Origin: an uncultured Chlamydiae bacterium
GTDB lineage: Bacteria > Chlamydiota > Chlamydiia > Chlamydiales > SM23-39
Reading direction: 5' to 3'
DNA: 35,317 bases
Assembly (NCBI GenBank): GCA_903889795.1
Contig: CAISYW010000004.1
Location: forward strand, 1-35,317
A program made the translations under genes and the position numbers. This document shows, in pieces, positions 23,425 to 32,577 of this stretch. The notes under the pieces were generated by a model. The model was not told where the DNA came from, ran no database searches, and saw nothing but the letters and a program-made list of their open reading frames with translations. Position 1 is the first letter of the stretch, and each line of letters opens with the position of its first letter.

Positions 23425-24816
23425 TCAGCGGTCTGTTTTTGACCGATCAACAGCTTCAATTTTACCAAAAGTACACCCATCGCTGATGAGTTGATCAATA
23501 TAACCAATTGAGTACTCATTGGTCAAAAACCGTGTATCTTCCAGCATAAATTGATGAAATGGAATGGTGGTATGAACGCCCTGGATATGAAAATCGCTGA
23601 GAGCACGCTTGGCATGCGCAATCGCTTCACTGCGCGTCCTTCCGCGAACAATGAGCTTTGCAATCATAGAATCATAATTCGGCGGTATGCGATAACCGCC
23701 ATAGCAGGCGCTGTCAACGCGAATATGGGGGCCGCCCGGAGGAACATAATGTTCAAGGCAGCCGGGACTCGGCGAAAATTGGTTATGCGGGTTTTCCGCA
23801 TTGATACGCAGCTCAATGACATGGCCGTCAAATTTTACATCTTTCTGTCGAAACGGAATTTTTTCCCCGCGAGCGATGCGTATTTGCCATTGAACCAAAT
23901 CGATACCCGTTAACTCTTCCGTTACGGTGTGCTCAACCTGGATGCGGGTATTGACTTCCATAAAATGAAAATTACCGTTCGAATCAAGGAGGAACTCAAC
24001 AGTGCCGACCGAATGATACTTGGCCGCTCGCACAATCTCAACCGCAGCCTGTCCCATTTTTTTTCGCAGCGAATCATCGACGCATGGGCTCGGGGCTTCT
24101 TCAATTAATTTCTGACGTCTGCGTTGGATCGTGCAATCGCGCTCTCCTAGATAAAGGTAATGACCAAACTTATCTCCGATTACCTGCACTTCGACATGGC
24201 GCGGATTGAGAATCATTTTTTCAAGATAAACATCGGGATTATTGAAATTCGCTTCCGCTTCGGCTCGAGCGGCAACAAATTTTTTCACAAAGTCTTCTTC
24301 TGAGTAGGCAATGCGGATCCCTTTACCCCCACCGCCCGCAACCGCTTTAATAAAAATCGGAAAGCCAAACTTCTGAGCTTCTTTTAAGCCGGAATCGATA
24401 TCTCTGACAATACCCTCTGTCCCCGGAATGACAGGACAGCGAACGGAGCGTGCCGTAGCTTTGGCGCGCGCTTTATCTCCTAAAAGAGAAATCGCTTGCG
24501 GCGGCGGACCGATAAAATTTAAACCGCAGCTTTCACAAATCGAAGCAAAATTGGCATTTTCACTTAAAAAGCCATATCCAGGATGAACCGCGTCTGCTCC
24601 CGTGATCTCACAGGCCGAGATAATATTGGCAATCTTGAGATAAGACTTATTCGCTGCCGCTTCTCCAATGCAAACCGCTTCATCGGCATGATGGACGTGG
24701 AGCGCATCGGTATCGGCTTCCGAATATACCGCGACCGTTTGCAACCCCAAATCATGGCAGGCCCGAATAATCCGGACGGCGATCTCTCCACGATTGGCAA
24801 TGAGTACTTTTTGCAT
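23425..24816 (-). CDS. accC: Acetyl-CoA carboxylase biotin carboxylase subunit
   Basis: The 463-residue ATP-grasp enzyme has the expected layout: N-terminal domain MQKVLIANRGEIAVRIIRAC, the glycine-rich ATP loop KAVAGGGGKGIRI (about 157-169), and the catalytic and metal-binding segment FMEVNTRIQVEH (about 287-298). It carboxylates the biotin of AccB as the first half of malonyl-CoA formation in fatty-acid synthesis. It starts 16 bp after accB. The accB-accC order after efp matches Chlamydia. Confidence 0.96.
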   Translation of the reverse strand: MQKVLIANRGEIAVRIIRACHDLGLQTVAVYSEADTDALHVHHADEAVCIGEAAANKSYLKIANIISACEITGADAVHPGYGFLSENANFASICESCGLNFIGPPPQAISLLGDKARAKATARSVRCPVIPGTEGIVRDIDSGLKEAQKFGFPIFIKAVAGGGGKGIRIAYSEEDFVKKFVAARAEAEANFNNPDVYLEKMILNPRHVEVQVIGDKFGHYLYLGERDCTIQRRRQKLIEEAPSPCVDDSLRKKMGQAAVEIVRAAKYHSVGTVEFLLDSNGNFHFMEVNTRIQVEHTVTEELTGIDLVQWQIRIARGEKIPFRQKDVKFDGHVIELRINAENPHNQFSPSPGCLEHYVPPGGPHIRVDSACYGGYRIPPNYDSMIAKLIVRGRTRSEAIAHAKRALSDFHIQGVHTTIPFHQFMLEDTRFLTNEYSIGYIDQLISDGCTFGKIEAVDRSKTDR

Positions 24817-24832
24817 GCTTGATCAACTCAAT

Positions 24833-25321
24833 TTATATTATACGATAAATCTTAGAGCCAAACTCAACAGGGTGCGCATTTTCAACAAGAATTTCGGCGA
24901 CAGTTCCCCTCACGTTGGCTTTCACTTCATTCATCACCTTCATCGCCTCGATAATACAAACGACGGTGTTCTCCTCAACCTGATCGCCAACCTTGACAAA
25001 GGAGGGCTGATCCGTAGCAGGAGATGCATAAAATGTTCCGACCATAGGAGAAGTGACATACTTACCATCAGCGGGAACCTCTGCCGCGCGTGATTTTCCT
25101 CCCCTTTCGCCCTTATGAACATGCTCTATATGAAAAACAGGCTCGGGGCTCTCAGATGCAAATATAGGACGCGGCGAGTGGCCCTGAGACAAACCCCCCG
25201 CATGGAAATGGTCGCCTTCCATTTCGATCTGCAATTCAAAATCCCCCTTCTTCAAAAGAAGCTTCTTGATCTTGCTCTTCTCGACTCTCTCCATTAATTC
25301 TTTAATCTGATCTAATTCCAC
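24833..25321 (-). CDS. accB: Acetyl-CoA carboxylase biotin carboxyl carrier protein
   Basis: This 162-residue BCCP has a variable N-terminus, a flexible middle and a C-terminal biotinyl domain (about 84-162). The biotin acceptor is K128 in EAMKVMNE (the usual motif is AMKM). The start codon is GTG (25319-25321), 2 bp after the efp stop, with AGAGGG as ribosome site. It carries biotin between AccC and the AccAD carboxyltransferase. Confidence 0.95.
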   Translation of the reverse strand: MELDQIKELMERVEKSKIKKLLLKKGDFELQIEMEGDHFHAGGLSQGHSPRPIFASESPEPVFHIEHVHKGERGGKSRAAEVPADGKYVTSPMVGTFYASPATDQPSFVKVGDQVEENTVVCIIEAMKVMNEVKANVRGTVAEILVENAHPVEFGSKIYRII

Positions 25322-25323
25322 AC

Positions 25324-25884
25324 TTAGACCCTCTGTACGTATTCGTTTGTCTGCGTATCGACTTTGATCACGTCGCCACTTTCAATAAACAACGGAACCT
25401 GCAATTTAGCGCCCGTTTCCAATACTGCTTTTTTAGTGGCGCCGGACCCGGAAGAAGCATCTCCTTCCGCGCTTTCGGTCTTAACAACCATGATTTCCAA
25501 AAATTGCGGCAGTTCGATCTCAAAGATTGTTTCGCCATAAAACAGGGCTTTTACTTGAATGCCTTCCTTGAGAAAGTGCACCTTATCACCCAGGATCTGA
25601 GAAGAGACACGCGTCTGCTCTAAAGTACCGACATCGAGAAATAAATAATCTTTCCCTTCCGGATAGAGAAACTCCAAGATTCGCTCGGCAAGAGCAACTT
25701 CTTGGATTACTTGATCGAGCTTAAAATTTTTCTCGATCGCATCATCAGTGATCAAGTTGCGCAGCTTCGTTTTTACGAAAGGCGTTCCCTTCGCAACAGT
25801 CACTTTAACGCTCGACTCAACGCGGAAAATTTTTCCGTCAAGGTTGATCGTCATGCCAGGCGAGATTTGATTTGCCGTTGTCAT
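25324..25884 (-). CDS. efp: Translation elongation factor P
   Basis: The 186-residue protein has the three-domain EF-P form. The N-terminal KOW-like domain carries AKGTPFVKTKLRNL with K32 at the tip, the position modified by lysylation in other bacteria. OB domains with FLDVGTLEQTRVS and QVPLFIESGDVIKVDTQTNEYV follow. EF-P rescues ribosomes stalled at proline runs. The start overlaps the HAD gene stop as ATGA (25881-25884). Chlamydiae often have two EF-P genes, and this copy sits next to accB as efp1 does there. Confidence 0.95.
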   Translation of the reverse strand: MTTANQISPGMTINLDGKIFRVESSVKVTVAKGTPFVKTKLRNLITDDAIEKNFKLDQVIQEVALAERILEFLYPEGKDYLFLDVGTLEQTRVSSQILGDKVHFLKEGIQVKALFYGETIFEIELPQFLEIMVVKTESAEGDASSGSGATKKAVLETGAKLQVPLFIESGDVIKVDTQTNEYVQRV

Positions 25885-26534
25885 AAAATTTCCAATAGCT
25901 CGGACAGTTTACAGATCGAATGATCGACCCAATCTTCTTTCTTCCAGATCTTCCCTCTTCCCCAGCGCATATGCACCGTTCGCCAACCCAGATCATGAGC
26001 GGGAACAAGGTCCATCAAGATCCGGTCGCCCACAGCATAGCACTCTGCGAGAGGTTGTGAAAACTCATTCAAAAGCGCCTCATAATGAGACTTTTTTTGA
26101 GAGTCTTCAGAGACTGTAATTTTACTAAATATAGAAGGTTCCAAGCCAGCCTTTTCCAGCTTTTCAAGCTGAAAAAGCTTCTTACCGCTCGTTAACAAGG
26201 TTAATGTATGTCCGCGTTGGCTAAGAATATGCAACACATTTTTTGCATCGGGCGTCGTTGGAATAATAAAATTTTTAGGCAATGGCTCTGAATAGAGCGC
26301 CATCGCCTCTTCATACAAATGAGGGGCTTGTAATCGTTCGAGGGTCAGCCGAACCGTCTCTTTTGAGCTGATACAACACAGATCAAGAGCTTGAATTTCT
26401 CGAAGAGATCGATCAAATGAGCCGACCGCGACATTCCGGCGAATCAAAAATCCAATAAATTCTCGTAATTTATAAGGGGTCACGCTACCGGATGTATCGA
26501 TAATCGTGTCATCGAGATCAAAGACTATCAACAA
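25881..26534 (-). CDS. HAD-superfamily hydrolase
   Basis: The 217-residue protein opens with the HAD nucleophile motif FDLDDTIID (first Asp is the nucleophile). Motif II is in LLTSGK, and the C-terminal metal motif is AVGDRILMDLVPAHDLGW. The cap region suggests a small-molecule phosphatase of the Gph/YjjG type, with unknown substrate. No ATG is available. A TTG at 26532-26534 has AGGAG 13 nt upstream, inside the yvcK gene, which overlaps it by 17 bp. Translational coupling is likely. Confidence 0.85.
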   Translation of the reverse strand: MLIVFDLDDTIIDTSGSVTPYKLREFIGFLIRRNVAVGSFDRSLREIQALDLCCISSKETVRLTLERLQAPHLYEEAMALYSEPLPKNFIIPTTPDAKNVLHILSQRGHTLTLLTSGKKLFQLEKLEKAGLEPSIFSKITVSEDSQKKSHYEALLNEFSQPLAECYAVGDRILMDLVPAHDLGWRTVHMRWGRGKIWKKEDWVDHSICKLSELLEIL

Positions 26535-27480
26535 TTTTCACCAACTCCTGTGCAAGTTTTTTTGAATCATGCCGAATCAAACTTCGCTTCAAAATATCCC
26601 CTTTTAAATTTTCTCTTGGTCTGCCGAGAAGATCTGCAAAGATAATTCGGCTATCATTAATATCGCTTTCAACCAGCTCTCCTTCAATCGCATAAAGCTG
26701 GATAACTGCTTCAGGGGGTTTTTGTCGATTAATCAAAATATGGTCAAAGATATCTTGACCGACATATTGAAGAATCTCCTTCATATAGTGGCTGGTTTTA
26801 TAACCGGTCGTCTGTCCCTTGCGATTCATTAAATTCATGACAAAAACTTTGCGCGCCCTTGAATTGCGCAACGCCTCGCAAACTCCGTCGACAAGAAGAT
26901 TCGGAATAATCGAAGTATGCAAACCACCCGGACTCAATACAATCAAATCCGCTTTATGAATCTCTTCGAGGACGCGAGGATTCACCGTAGGAATCGGATC
27001 GAGATAGATGGATTGGTACCCCTGATCGATTTCCTGCGAAAGATAAATCTCTTTCTCGCCTTCCAAAAGACGTCTGTTATTCAAAATCATCTTTAAACGA
27101 ACCTGATGAACTGTCACAGGGATCACTTTCCCTTGAATGAAAAGAATCTTACCCGCTTCTTCCACCGCTTTTTCAAAACTACCCGTCACTTTTTCTAAAG
27201 CCGACAACAATAAATTTCCAAAGCTATGCCCGCCAAGCCCGCCATTTTCAAAGCGATAATTCATCAAGCTGCGAAGCAGACGGCTTGAATTGGATAATGC
27301 CACCAAACATTGCCGTACATCACCCGGAGGCAACACGCCCAGCTCATCGCGCAAAATTCCGGTACTTCCCCCGTCATCGGCCATTGAAACAATCGCCGTA
27401 AGCTCGAGAGGGTACTTTTTTAAACCGCGCAAAACGACGAAATTTCCTGTTCCTCCACCGATAACAACAACTCGTTTCAT
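26518..27480 (-). CDS. yvcK: YvcK/CofD-like gluconeogenesis factor
   Basis: The 320-residue protein has the CofD/YvcK fold marks VVVIGGGTGNFVVLRGL at the N-terminus, SMADDGGSTGILRDELGVLP (about 33-52), GDVRQCLVALS and LSPGGLHTSIIPNLLVDGV. YvcK in other bacteria binds UDP-sugars and is needed for cell-wall homeostasis on gluconeogenic carbon sources. True 2-phospho-L-lactate transferase activity is unlikely without F420 genes. I start it at the ATG (27480) that overlaps the rpe stop as ATGA rather than the TTG two codons earlier. Confidence 0.88.
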   Translation of the reverse strand: MKRVVVIGGGTGNFVVLRGLKKYPLELTAIVSMADDGGSTGILRDELGVLPPGDVRQCLVALSNSSRLLRSLMNYRFENGGLGGHSFGNLLLSALEKVTGSFEKAVEEAGKILFIQGKVIPVTVHQVRLKMILNNRRLLEGEKEIYLSQEIDQGYQSIYLDPIPTVNPRVLEEIHKADLIVLSPGGLHTSIIPNLLVDGVCEALRNSRARKVFVMNLMNRKGQTTGYKTSHYMKEILQYVGQDIFDHILINRQKPPEAVIQLYAIEGELVESDINDSRIIFADLLGRPRENLKGDILKRSLIRHDSKKLAQELVKIVDSL

Positions 27481-28187
27481 AAGCAATTTCTCAATGATTC
27501 AATGGCTATTTTTAAATCTTTCTGACTAAAAAGATAGTTACCGCTGACCAATATATTGGCTCCCGCTTCGACACATAATCGAGCTGTCTCCAAATTAATC
27601 CCTCCATCTACCTTAATATCGTAGGGAGGCAAGTTGGAACCCGGTTTTTTCGGAAGAACAACGCCCCCTTGACGGATCCCATTTTTGTCGCAGAATTCGC
27701 GCGTCAGTCTAATTTTTTCAAGCATTTTAGACAGAAACTCTTGGCCGCCAAAACCTGGATTCACCGTCATCAAAAGCACCTGATCGCATAGAGTCAAAAA
27801 TTTATAAATCATAGAAAAAGAGGTTTCGGGCCGAAAGGACAACCCGGCTCTGATTCCGCATCGTCGAATGTATGCAAGAGTATCTTCTACGTCTTCAGTC
27901 GCCTCAAAATGAAAAGTAATGCAATCCGCTCCCGCTTCAATAAAAGGCTCAATGAAATCGAAAGGATTATAAATCATAAGATGGACATCAAGAGGAATCG
28001 TCGTAGCACGGTTGATAGCAGAGACAGCACGGGGGCCCAGCGTTAAATTGGGCACAAAATGACCATCCATCACATCAATATGAATCGCATCAGCCCCTGC
28101 CTGTTCTAGGCGTTTCGCTTCATCGGCGAGATGTCCAAAATCCGCTGAGAGAATAGAGGGTTCGATTTTAATAGGTTTTTGAGTCAT
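27477..28187 (-). CDS. rpe: Ribulose-phosphate 3-epimerase
   Basis: This TIM-barrel enzyme shows IEPSILSADFGHL near the N-terminus, HIDVMDGHFVPNLTLGP, DVHLMI, MTVNPGFGGQEF and the C-terminal VDGGI and ANILVSGNYLF. It interconverts ribulose 5-phosphate and xylulose 5-phosphate in the pentose phosphate pathway. The ATG at 28187 (236 residues) is preferred over a TTG four codons upstream. A short insert (GVVLPKKPGSNLPPYDI) sits before the last barrel strands. The stop overlaps the yvcK start. Confidence 0.94.
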   Translation of the reverse strand: MTQKPIKIEPSILSADFGHLADEAKRLEQAGADAIHIDVMDGHFVPNLTLGPRAVSAINRATTIPLDVHLMIYNPFDFIEPFIEAGADCITFHFEATEDVEDTLAYIRRCGIRAGLSFRPETSFSMIYKFLTLCDQVLLMTVNPGFGGQEFLSKMLEKIRLTREFCDKNGIRQGGVVLPKKPGSNLPPYDIKVDGGINLETARLCVEAGANILVSGNYLFSQKDLKIAIESLRNCL

Positions 28188-28218
28188 GAAAATATCCAAA
28201 TGAAGTTTTACAAAAAGA

Positions 28219-30177
28219 TTAAATTATATCCAGGGAACTCGATTTTGAGCCATTGAGATTAGATAAAGAGTGTTCAATGACATCATAAAATCGCTTTTGC
28301 TCTAAAAGATTATCGGATTGAAGAATATAACCGGCGTACGAAACTTCCTGAATATCGATTGAGAACGAGATCAATTGATAAGGAGGTAAGCTCAATCGAT
28401 CAATCTCGCGATTCACCTTTTCCTTAAATGCTGAGCTGACGTGGGGCAAAACAATAAAAAGACGCTTTTCTTCTTGTCGAAAAAGCCAATCCCCATTCTT
28501 TTTACGAAAACTTTGATGTTTTTTTTGAGACTGAAGCAGCAAAAGAAATAACTGCTTGAGATGCTCCACGTCCATCACGGAGCGCAATTCGACAGGCGTT
28601 AATGCAAAAAAGAATTTTTCAAGAAGCATTGCATGCTGATGAACCGAACGTCCAAGAGAGCGCTTTAAAGCTAAAAACACTTCATTTTGCTTGCCAATCA
28701 TGCCGCCATTATAATCTCTCACCTCGCCGATCACGCGAAAAATTTCAGATAGAAGATATTGACGGGCCTGATAAAGATCTAACGAATGATCGGGGCGCAA
28801 AAATTTTTGACTGTCCACAAAGAGTCGAAAAACCGTCGCCTCCTTAATGTGTTTGCGGCCTAAAGAACCCAACGATCGAATACGATCGGGAACGATTTTT
28901 AAATTTGATTCCGCTTTTTCAAACAATTCAACAACCGTTTTTCCATCAGGACAGAGAACTCTCAAAAGAATGACCGTAAAACCAAGTTCGGAGCCTCGCT
29001 GCTCCTCAAAAGAAATAATGACCTGAGGAATATCAGTTACAAAGCGTAGCTGCCGCGAGAGAACCATGATATTTCGCAAAACTTCTTCTTCATTACGAGG
29101 CATAAAAACAGGATGGGTCAACTGCTCAACGTGCGTTTTGAGCTGGTCGGGAAGTTGCGTACGAAGAGCGTGAATCTCCTCATGATTGAAATCCTGCCCA
29201 TCGCTTTTTCCGATTTCAAGATAATTCATTTGGATCTGAGTTTCCTGAGAGCGATCAACAAAAAAAGATCCTTCAATAAAGTGAACATTCGCAATACTTT
29301 GAGAGATCGCTCCGATTAAATGCTCTTTTTCAAAGACCTCATGTTCTCTGAGAAAATTAAAGCCGACTAATATACCGAGGACGAGGCGGCCTTCATTCGT
29401 TTTTTGAGAAGAAGCCAAACGTGTTTTAAAGAACTTCAATATAATATGGCGTTGATTTGGAACAACTTCGACGTTATGTTTTAGCTGATTTCGAAGAGAA
29501 TAGAGATTCGAGATAATACGGCTGATATGGTGATAGTCCCGCTCTTTTTTAAATTCATCGCGGCAAGTGACGAGAAAGTGCTGCATTTGAGAAAAAATAC
29601 CGCGATCAAAATCTTTCGATCGGCTCTGAATTAATGAACTGATCTTATCTTGAATCATCGCCGTTTTGCCATCATTCGACAGCCCCTTGAACTCCAAGAT
29701 GCGCGTCGCTTGATAGTGGGAAATCAACCCTAATCGAAGTTCCGTTTCGATTTGTTTAAAATTGCGACGGATTTCTTCTAATTCCTGAGTACTCTTTATT
29801 TGTACTACGATTTCAGCCACGCTAAGCAAATCATCGCTCAATCGAGGAAGCCGTACATCCGAAGAAAAGAACAGTTCGACATTCAATCTTTTATGCGGCA
29901 AAAGCCACCGGCTGATCATCTCATAAAAAAAATGAGAAGTATTTTGGCGATATTTGCAGAGCAAGGAAACAGAAAAATTACAGGGAGCTTCAGTTAGATC
30001 GGAAATTTTGATCAATGGAAGCAAGTCATTGAATCGGACGCGAGTAACCAAATCCTCCATTGAATAGAGGATATCAGTCGGAATGAGCTTGCGGATTAAA
30101 TCCCGAGCACCGTCGCGATAGTACTCTGACTCCAGAGAACCGCACCCGAATTCAAAATCATCTAACTCAACAAGCAT
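28219..30177 (-). CDS. Large protein of unknown function heading the rpe-acc cluster
   Basis: I do not recognise this 652-residue protein. It is hydrophilic and mostly helical, with no signal peptide and no membrane segment. Several charged regions could form coiled coils (about 130-160 and 195-240). No catalytic motif is evident. An RSLGRSVHQHAMLLEKFFFALTP region and a LFLLLLQSQKKHQSFRKK region stand out. The ATG at 30177 with AGGTG just upstream is preferred over GTG at 30183. Its stop is 31 bp before the rpe ATG on the same strand, so it likely leads the operon. It may be a Chlamydiota-specific core protein. Confidence 0.7.
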   Translation of the reverse strand: MLVELDDFEFGCGSLESEYYRDGARDLIRKLIPTDILYSMEDLVTRVRFNDLLPLIKISDLTEAPCNFSVSLLCKYRQNTSHFFYEMISRWLLPHKRLNVELFFSSDVRLPRLSDDLLSVAEIVVQIKSTQELEEIRRNFKQIETELRLGLISHYQATRILEFKGLSNDGKTAMIQDKISSLIQSRSKDFDRGIFSQMQHFLVTCRDEFKKERDYHHISRIISNLYSLRNQLKHNVEVVPNQRHIILKFFKTRLASSQKTNEGRLVLGILVGFNFLREHEVFEKEHLIGAISQSIANVHFIEGSFFVDRSQETQIQMNYLEIGKSDGQDFNHEEIHALRTQLPDQLKTHVEQLTHPVFMPRNEEEVLRNIMVLSRQLRFVTDIPQVIISFEEQRGSELGFTVILLRVLCPDGKTVVELFEKAESNLKIVPDRIRSLGSLGRKHIKEATVFRLFVDSQKFLRPDHSLDLYQARQYLLSEIFRVIGEVRDYNGGMIGKQNEVFLALKRSLGRSVHQHAMLLEKFFFALTPVELRSVMDVEHLKQLFLLLLQSQKKHQSFRKKNGDWLFRQEEKRLFIVLPHVSSAFKEKVNREIDRLSLPPYQLISFSIDIQEVSYAGYILQSDNLLEQKRFYDVIEHSLSNLNGSKSSSLDII

Positions 30178-30183
30178 ATTCAC

Positions 30184-30728
30184 CTAATAGGTCGATGAAC
30201 CCATCTTTTTTCGCTACGCAATTAAATATTTCATTAAAGCGTAGAAATTTTCAATCTACGAACAGAGGTAAAAAAAATAAAGTCAAAATTTTAATTTTTT
30301 AAAAAGAAACATTGAGTTTTTAGGAAATTTAACAAAACCAAAAACTAGAAACAGACATCTAAAATATTGTTCATGAATGACTTACATAAAAACGTCATAG
30401 AGAAAGAAAAAAACACAAAAAATCTTTAAAAAAGTTAAACCCATGATTTTTTCGGTCAAAAATCTATATTGCATATTGATTTAAGGAAGATCAGAGAACA
30501 TATATAAATATTTCAAAATCATATTGCGATATTTTTTACAAAAAATCGATCGAAGAAGTTGAGATATCAAAAATTATTCAAAAGATTGCATTACGCATAA
30601 TTTCCCCACCGATTCGTGCAGGAGTCTGTCGCTTCTCCTTGATTATATTGAGAACCATTTGGTAATCTTTTTCCTTTAAGCAAGCACTAAGTGTCATTGC
30701 ATCGGTATGTCTTTATCTTTGCTTTGTC
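30184..30728. other. AT-rich divergent intergenic region
   Basis: This 545-bp stretch between the minus-strand cluster and rpsA has no supported gene or RNA. It is rich in A and T tracts, and promoters for both directions must lie here. A plausible rpsA promoter is listed separately. A small RNA cannot be excluded by eye. Confidence 0.5.
30639..30668 (+). promoter_or_regulatory. Possible rpsA promoter
   Basis: TTGATT (30639-30644) and TAATCT (30663-30668) are separated by 18 bp and would give a leader of about 90 nt before the rpsA ATG. This is a moderate match only. Confidence 0.35.
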
Positions 30729-30767
30729 TTGACGTGCATTAAATTAGAAACAGGAGAAACCCTCAAA

Positions 30768-32537
30768 ATGTCACCCAAAAACCCCACTCATGATTGGAAT
30801 ACCAGTAACGTACTCGATGATGTCGATTTCCAGGAAAATGAAGCACGTCAATTCCGCGATTTACTCTCCGGTAAAGGAAAATCGAGCGCTGAAACTGCAT
30901 TATCAATGCTAAGCGTAGGTCAAATTCTTGAAGGACGCATTGTCGAAATTTCAAAAGATTTTGTTGTCATCGACGTGGGATTAAAATCGGAAGGACTTGT
31001 TCCAATCTCCGAATTTATTGAGCCGGAAGAGCTTGAGCTGGGTAAACAAGTTGAAGTATATCTTGATCAGACGGAAGGCGAAGACGGCCAGATCGTTTTA
31101 TCTAAAGAAAAAGCCCGAAAATTCCGCCAATGGGAACACATTGTCAAGAATTGCAAAGAGGGTTCGATTGTCAAAGGCGAAGTGATTCGCAAAGTCAAGG
31201 GCGGTTTAATGGTCGATATCGGCATGGAAGCCTTCTTGCCCGGATCGCAAATTGATAATAAGCGGATCAAGAACCTCGATGACTTCATTGGCCGCACGTA
31301 TGAATTCAAAATTCTAAAGATCAATATTGAAAGGAAAAATATCGTCGTTTCCCGCCGAGAATTACTCGAAGAAGAGCGTGTATCTCGCAAAACCGAACTT
31401 CTGGAAAATATTAAAGAAGGAACGACACGAAGAGGCGTTGTGAAGAACATCACCGATTTCGGAGTGTTCCTTGATCTGGATGGAATCGATGGCCTCCTTC
31501 ATATTACTGACATGACTTGGAAGCGCATTAAGCACCCATCCGAGATGGTTCACCTCGGTCAAGAGCTCGATGTCGTAATTCTTCATATTGATCGTGAAAA
31601 AGGACGCGTAGCTTTAGGACTCAAACAAAAAGAAATGAATCCTTGGGAAGAGATCGAAAGCCGCTATCCTCAAGGAACTCGCATTCGTGGAAAAATTGTC
31701 AACCTTGTTTCTTACGGCGCCTTTATCGAAATCGAGCCGGGCATCGAGGGCCTGATCCACGTTTCTGAAATGTCCTGGACCAAAAATGTGACCGATCCCA
31801 GTGAAATTGTCCGAGTTGGCGATGAAGTCGAAGCGATCGTGCTCTCTGTCCAAAAAGAAGAGGGTAAAATTTCGCTAGGCATTAAGCAAACCGAACGCAA
31901 TCCTTGGGAAGATGTCGAGCGAAAATATCCTGTAGATAGCAGCGTTGTCGCTGAAATCCGCAACCTCACCAACTATGGCGCATTTGTCGAATTAGAGCCT
32001 GGCGTAGATGGCCTCATTCATATTTCGGATTTGAGCTGGATTAAAAAAGTTTCCCATCCTTCAGAAGTCCTCAAAAAGGGCGATAAAGTAGAAGCAGTCA
32101 TTCTCTCTGTCGATAAGGAAAGTAAAAAAATCACGCTCGGTGTCAAGCAATTAAGCACCAACCCATGGGAAACGATCGAAAGGTCTCTTCCTGTCGGCAC
32201 AATCGTAAATGGCGTTGTCACTAAAACGACAGCGTTTGGCGCCTTTGTTCAGCTTGATAACGGAATTGAAGCGTTGATTCACGTCACAGAACTTTCGGAT
32301 CAGCCATTCGGTAAGGTGGAAGACATTATCCAAAAAGGAGACAATGTCACCGCCAAAGTGATTAAGCTCGATCCTGAACACAAAAAAATTGCCCTTTCGA
32401 TCAAAGAATACTTGATTGAGAAAAACCAGCAAAATCGCGACGATATCGTCGTAAGCACGAAAGGGAAGAAAGGCAAAAAGAAATCCGAAGAAAGCAAAAA
32501 GAAAGCGGAAGAAGACGAAGAAGAAGAATCTCTTTGA
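30768..32537 (+). CDS. rpsA: 30S ribosomal protein S1
   Basis: From the ATG at 30768 (CAGGAG at 10 nt) the protein has 589 residues, with six S1 RNA-binding domains (roughly 50-115, 132-200, 217-285, 302-372, 389-459 and 475-545). Domains 3-6 carry repeated YGAF(V/I)E and GL(I/L)H(V/I)S(E/D) type motifs and NPWE linkers. The C-terminus is a Lys/Glu-rich charged tail. S1 brings mRNA to the 30S subunit. The frame extends to an upstream ATG (30729), but that one lacks a ribosome site. It leads the rpsA-nusA-infB operon, the same order as in Chlamydia. Confidence 0.96.
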   Translation: MSPKNPTHDWNTSNVLDDVDFQENEARQFRDLLSGKGKSSAETALSMLSVGQILEGRIVEISKDFVVIDVGLKSEGLVPISEFIEPEELELGKQVEVYLDQTEGEDGQIVLSKEKARKFRQWEHIVKNCKEGSIVKGEVIRKVKGGLMVDIGMEAFLPGSQIDNKRIKNLDDFIGRTYEFKILKINIERKNIVVSRRELLEEERVSRKTELLENIKEGTTRRGVVKNITDFGVFLDLDGIDGLLHITDMTWKRIKHPSEMVHLGQELDVVILHIDREKGRVALGLKQKEMNPWEEIESRYPQGTRIRGKIVNLVSYGAFIEIEPGIEGLIHVSEMSWTKNVTDPSEIVRVGDEVEAIVLSVQKEEGKISLGIKQTERNPWEDVERKYPVDSSVVAEIRNLTNYGAFVELEPGVDGLIHISDLSWIKKVSHPSEVLKKGDKVEAVILSVDKESKKITLGVKQLSTNPWETIERSLPVGTIVNGVVTKTTAFGAFVQLDNGIEALIHVTELSDQPFGKVEDIIQKGDNVTAKVIKLDPEHKKIALSIKEYLIEKNQQNRDDIVVSTKGKKGKKKSEESKKKAEEDEEEESL

Positions 32538-32557
32538 TTCTCCTGAATTAGAGAATC
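32536..32557 (+). other. Hairpin between rpsA and nusA
   Basis: GATTCTC (beginning inside the rpsA stop) pairs with GAGAATC over an 8-nt loop, and an A-rich run follows instead of T. It could mark an mRNA processing site or modulate nusA expression. It does not look like a full terminator. Confidence 0.35.
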
Positions 32558-32577
32558 AAAATAAAAGGTAAGAACGA

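Noticed and set aside
26518..27480. CofD as evidence of coenzyme F420 synthesis
   Set aside because: YvcK-type proteins share the CofD fold but act in cell-wall/carbon control; no other F420 genes are seen and chlamydiae are not known to make F420.
31400..32400. Repeated sequence blocks within rpsA
   Set aside because: These are the normal S1 domain repeats of ribosomal protein S1 and not a mobile or regulatory repeat.
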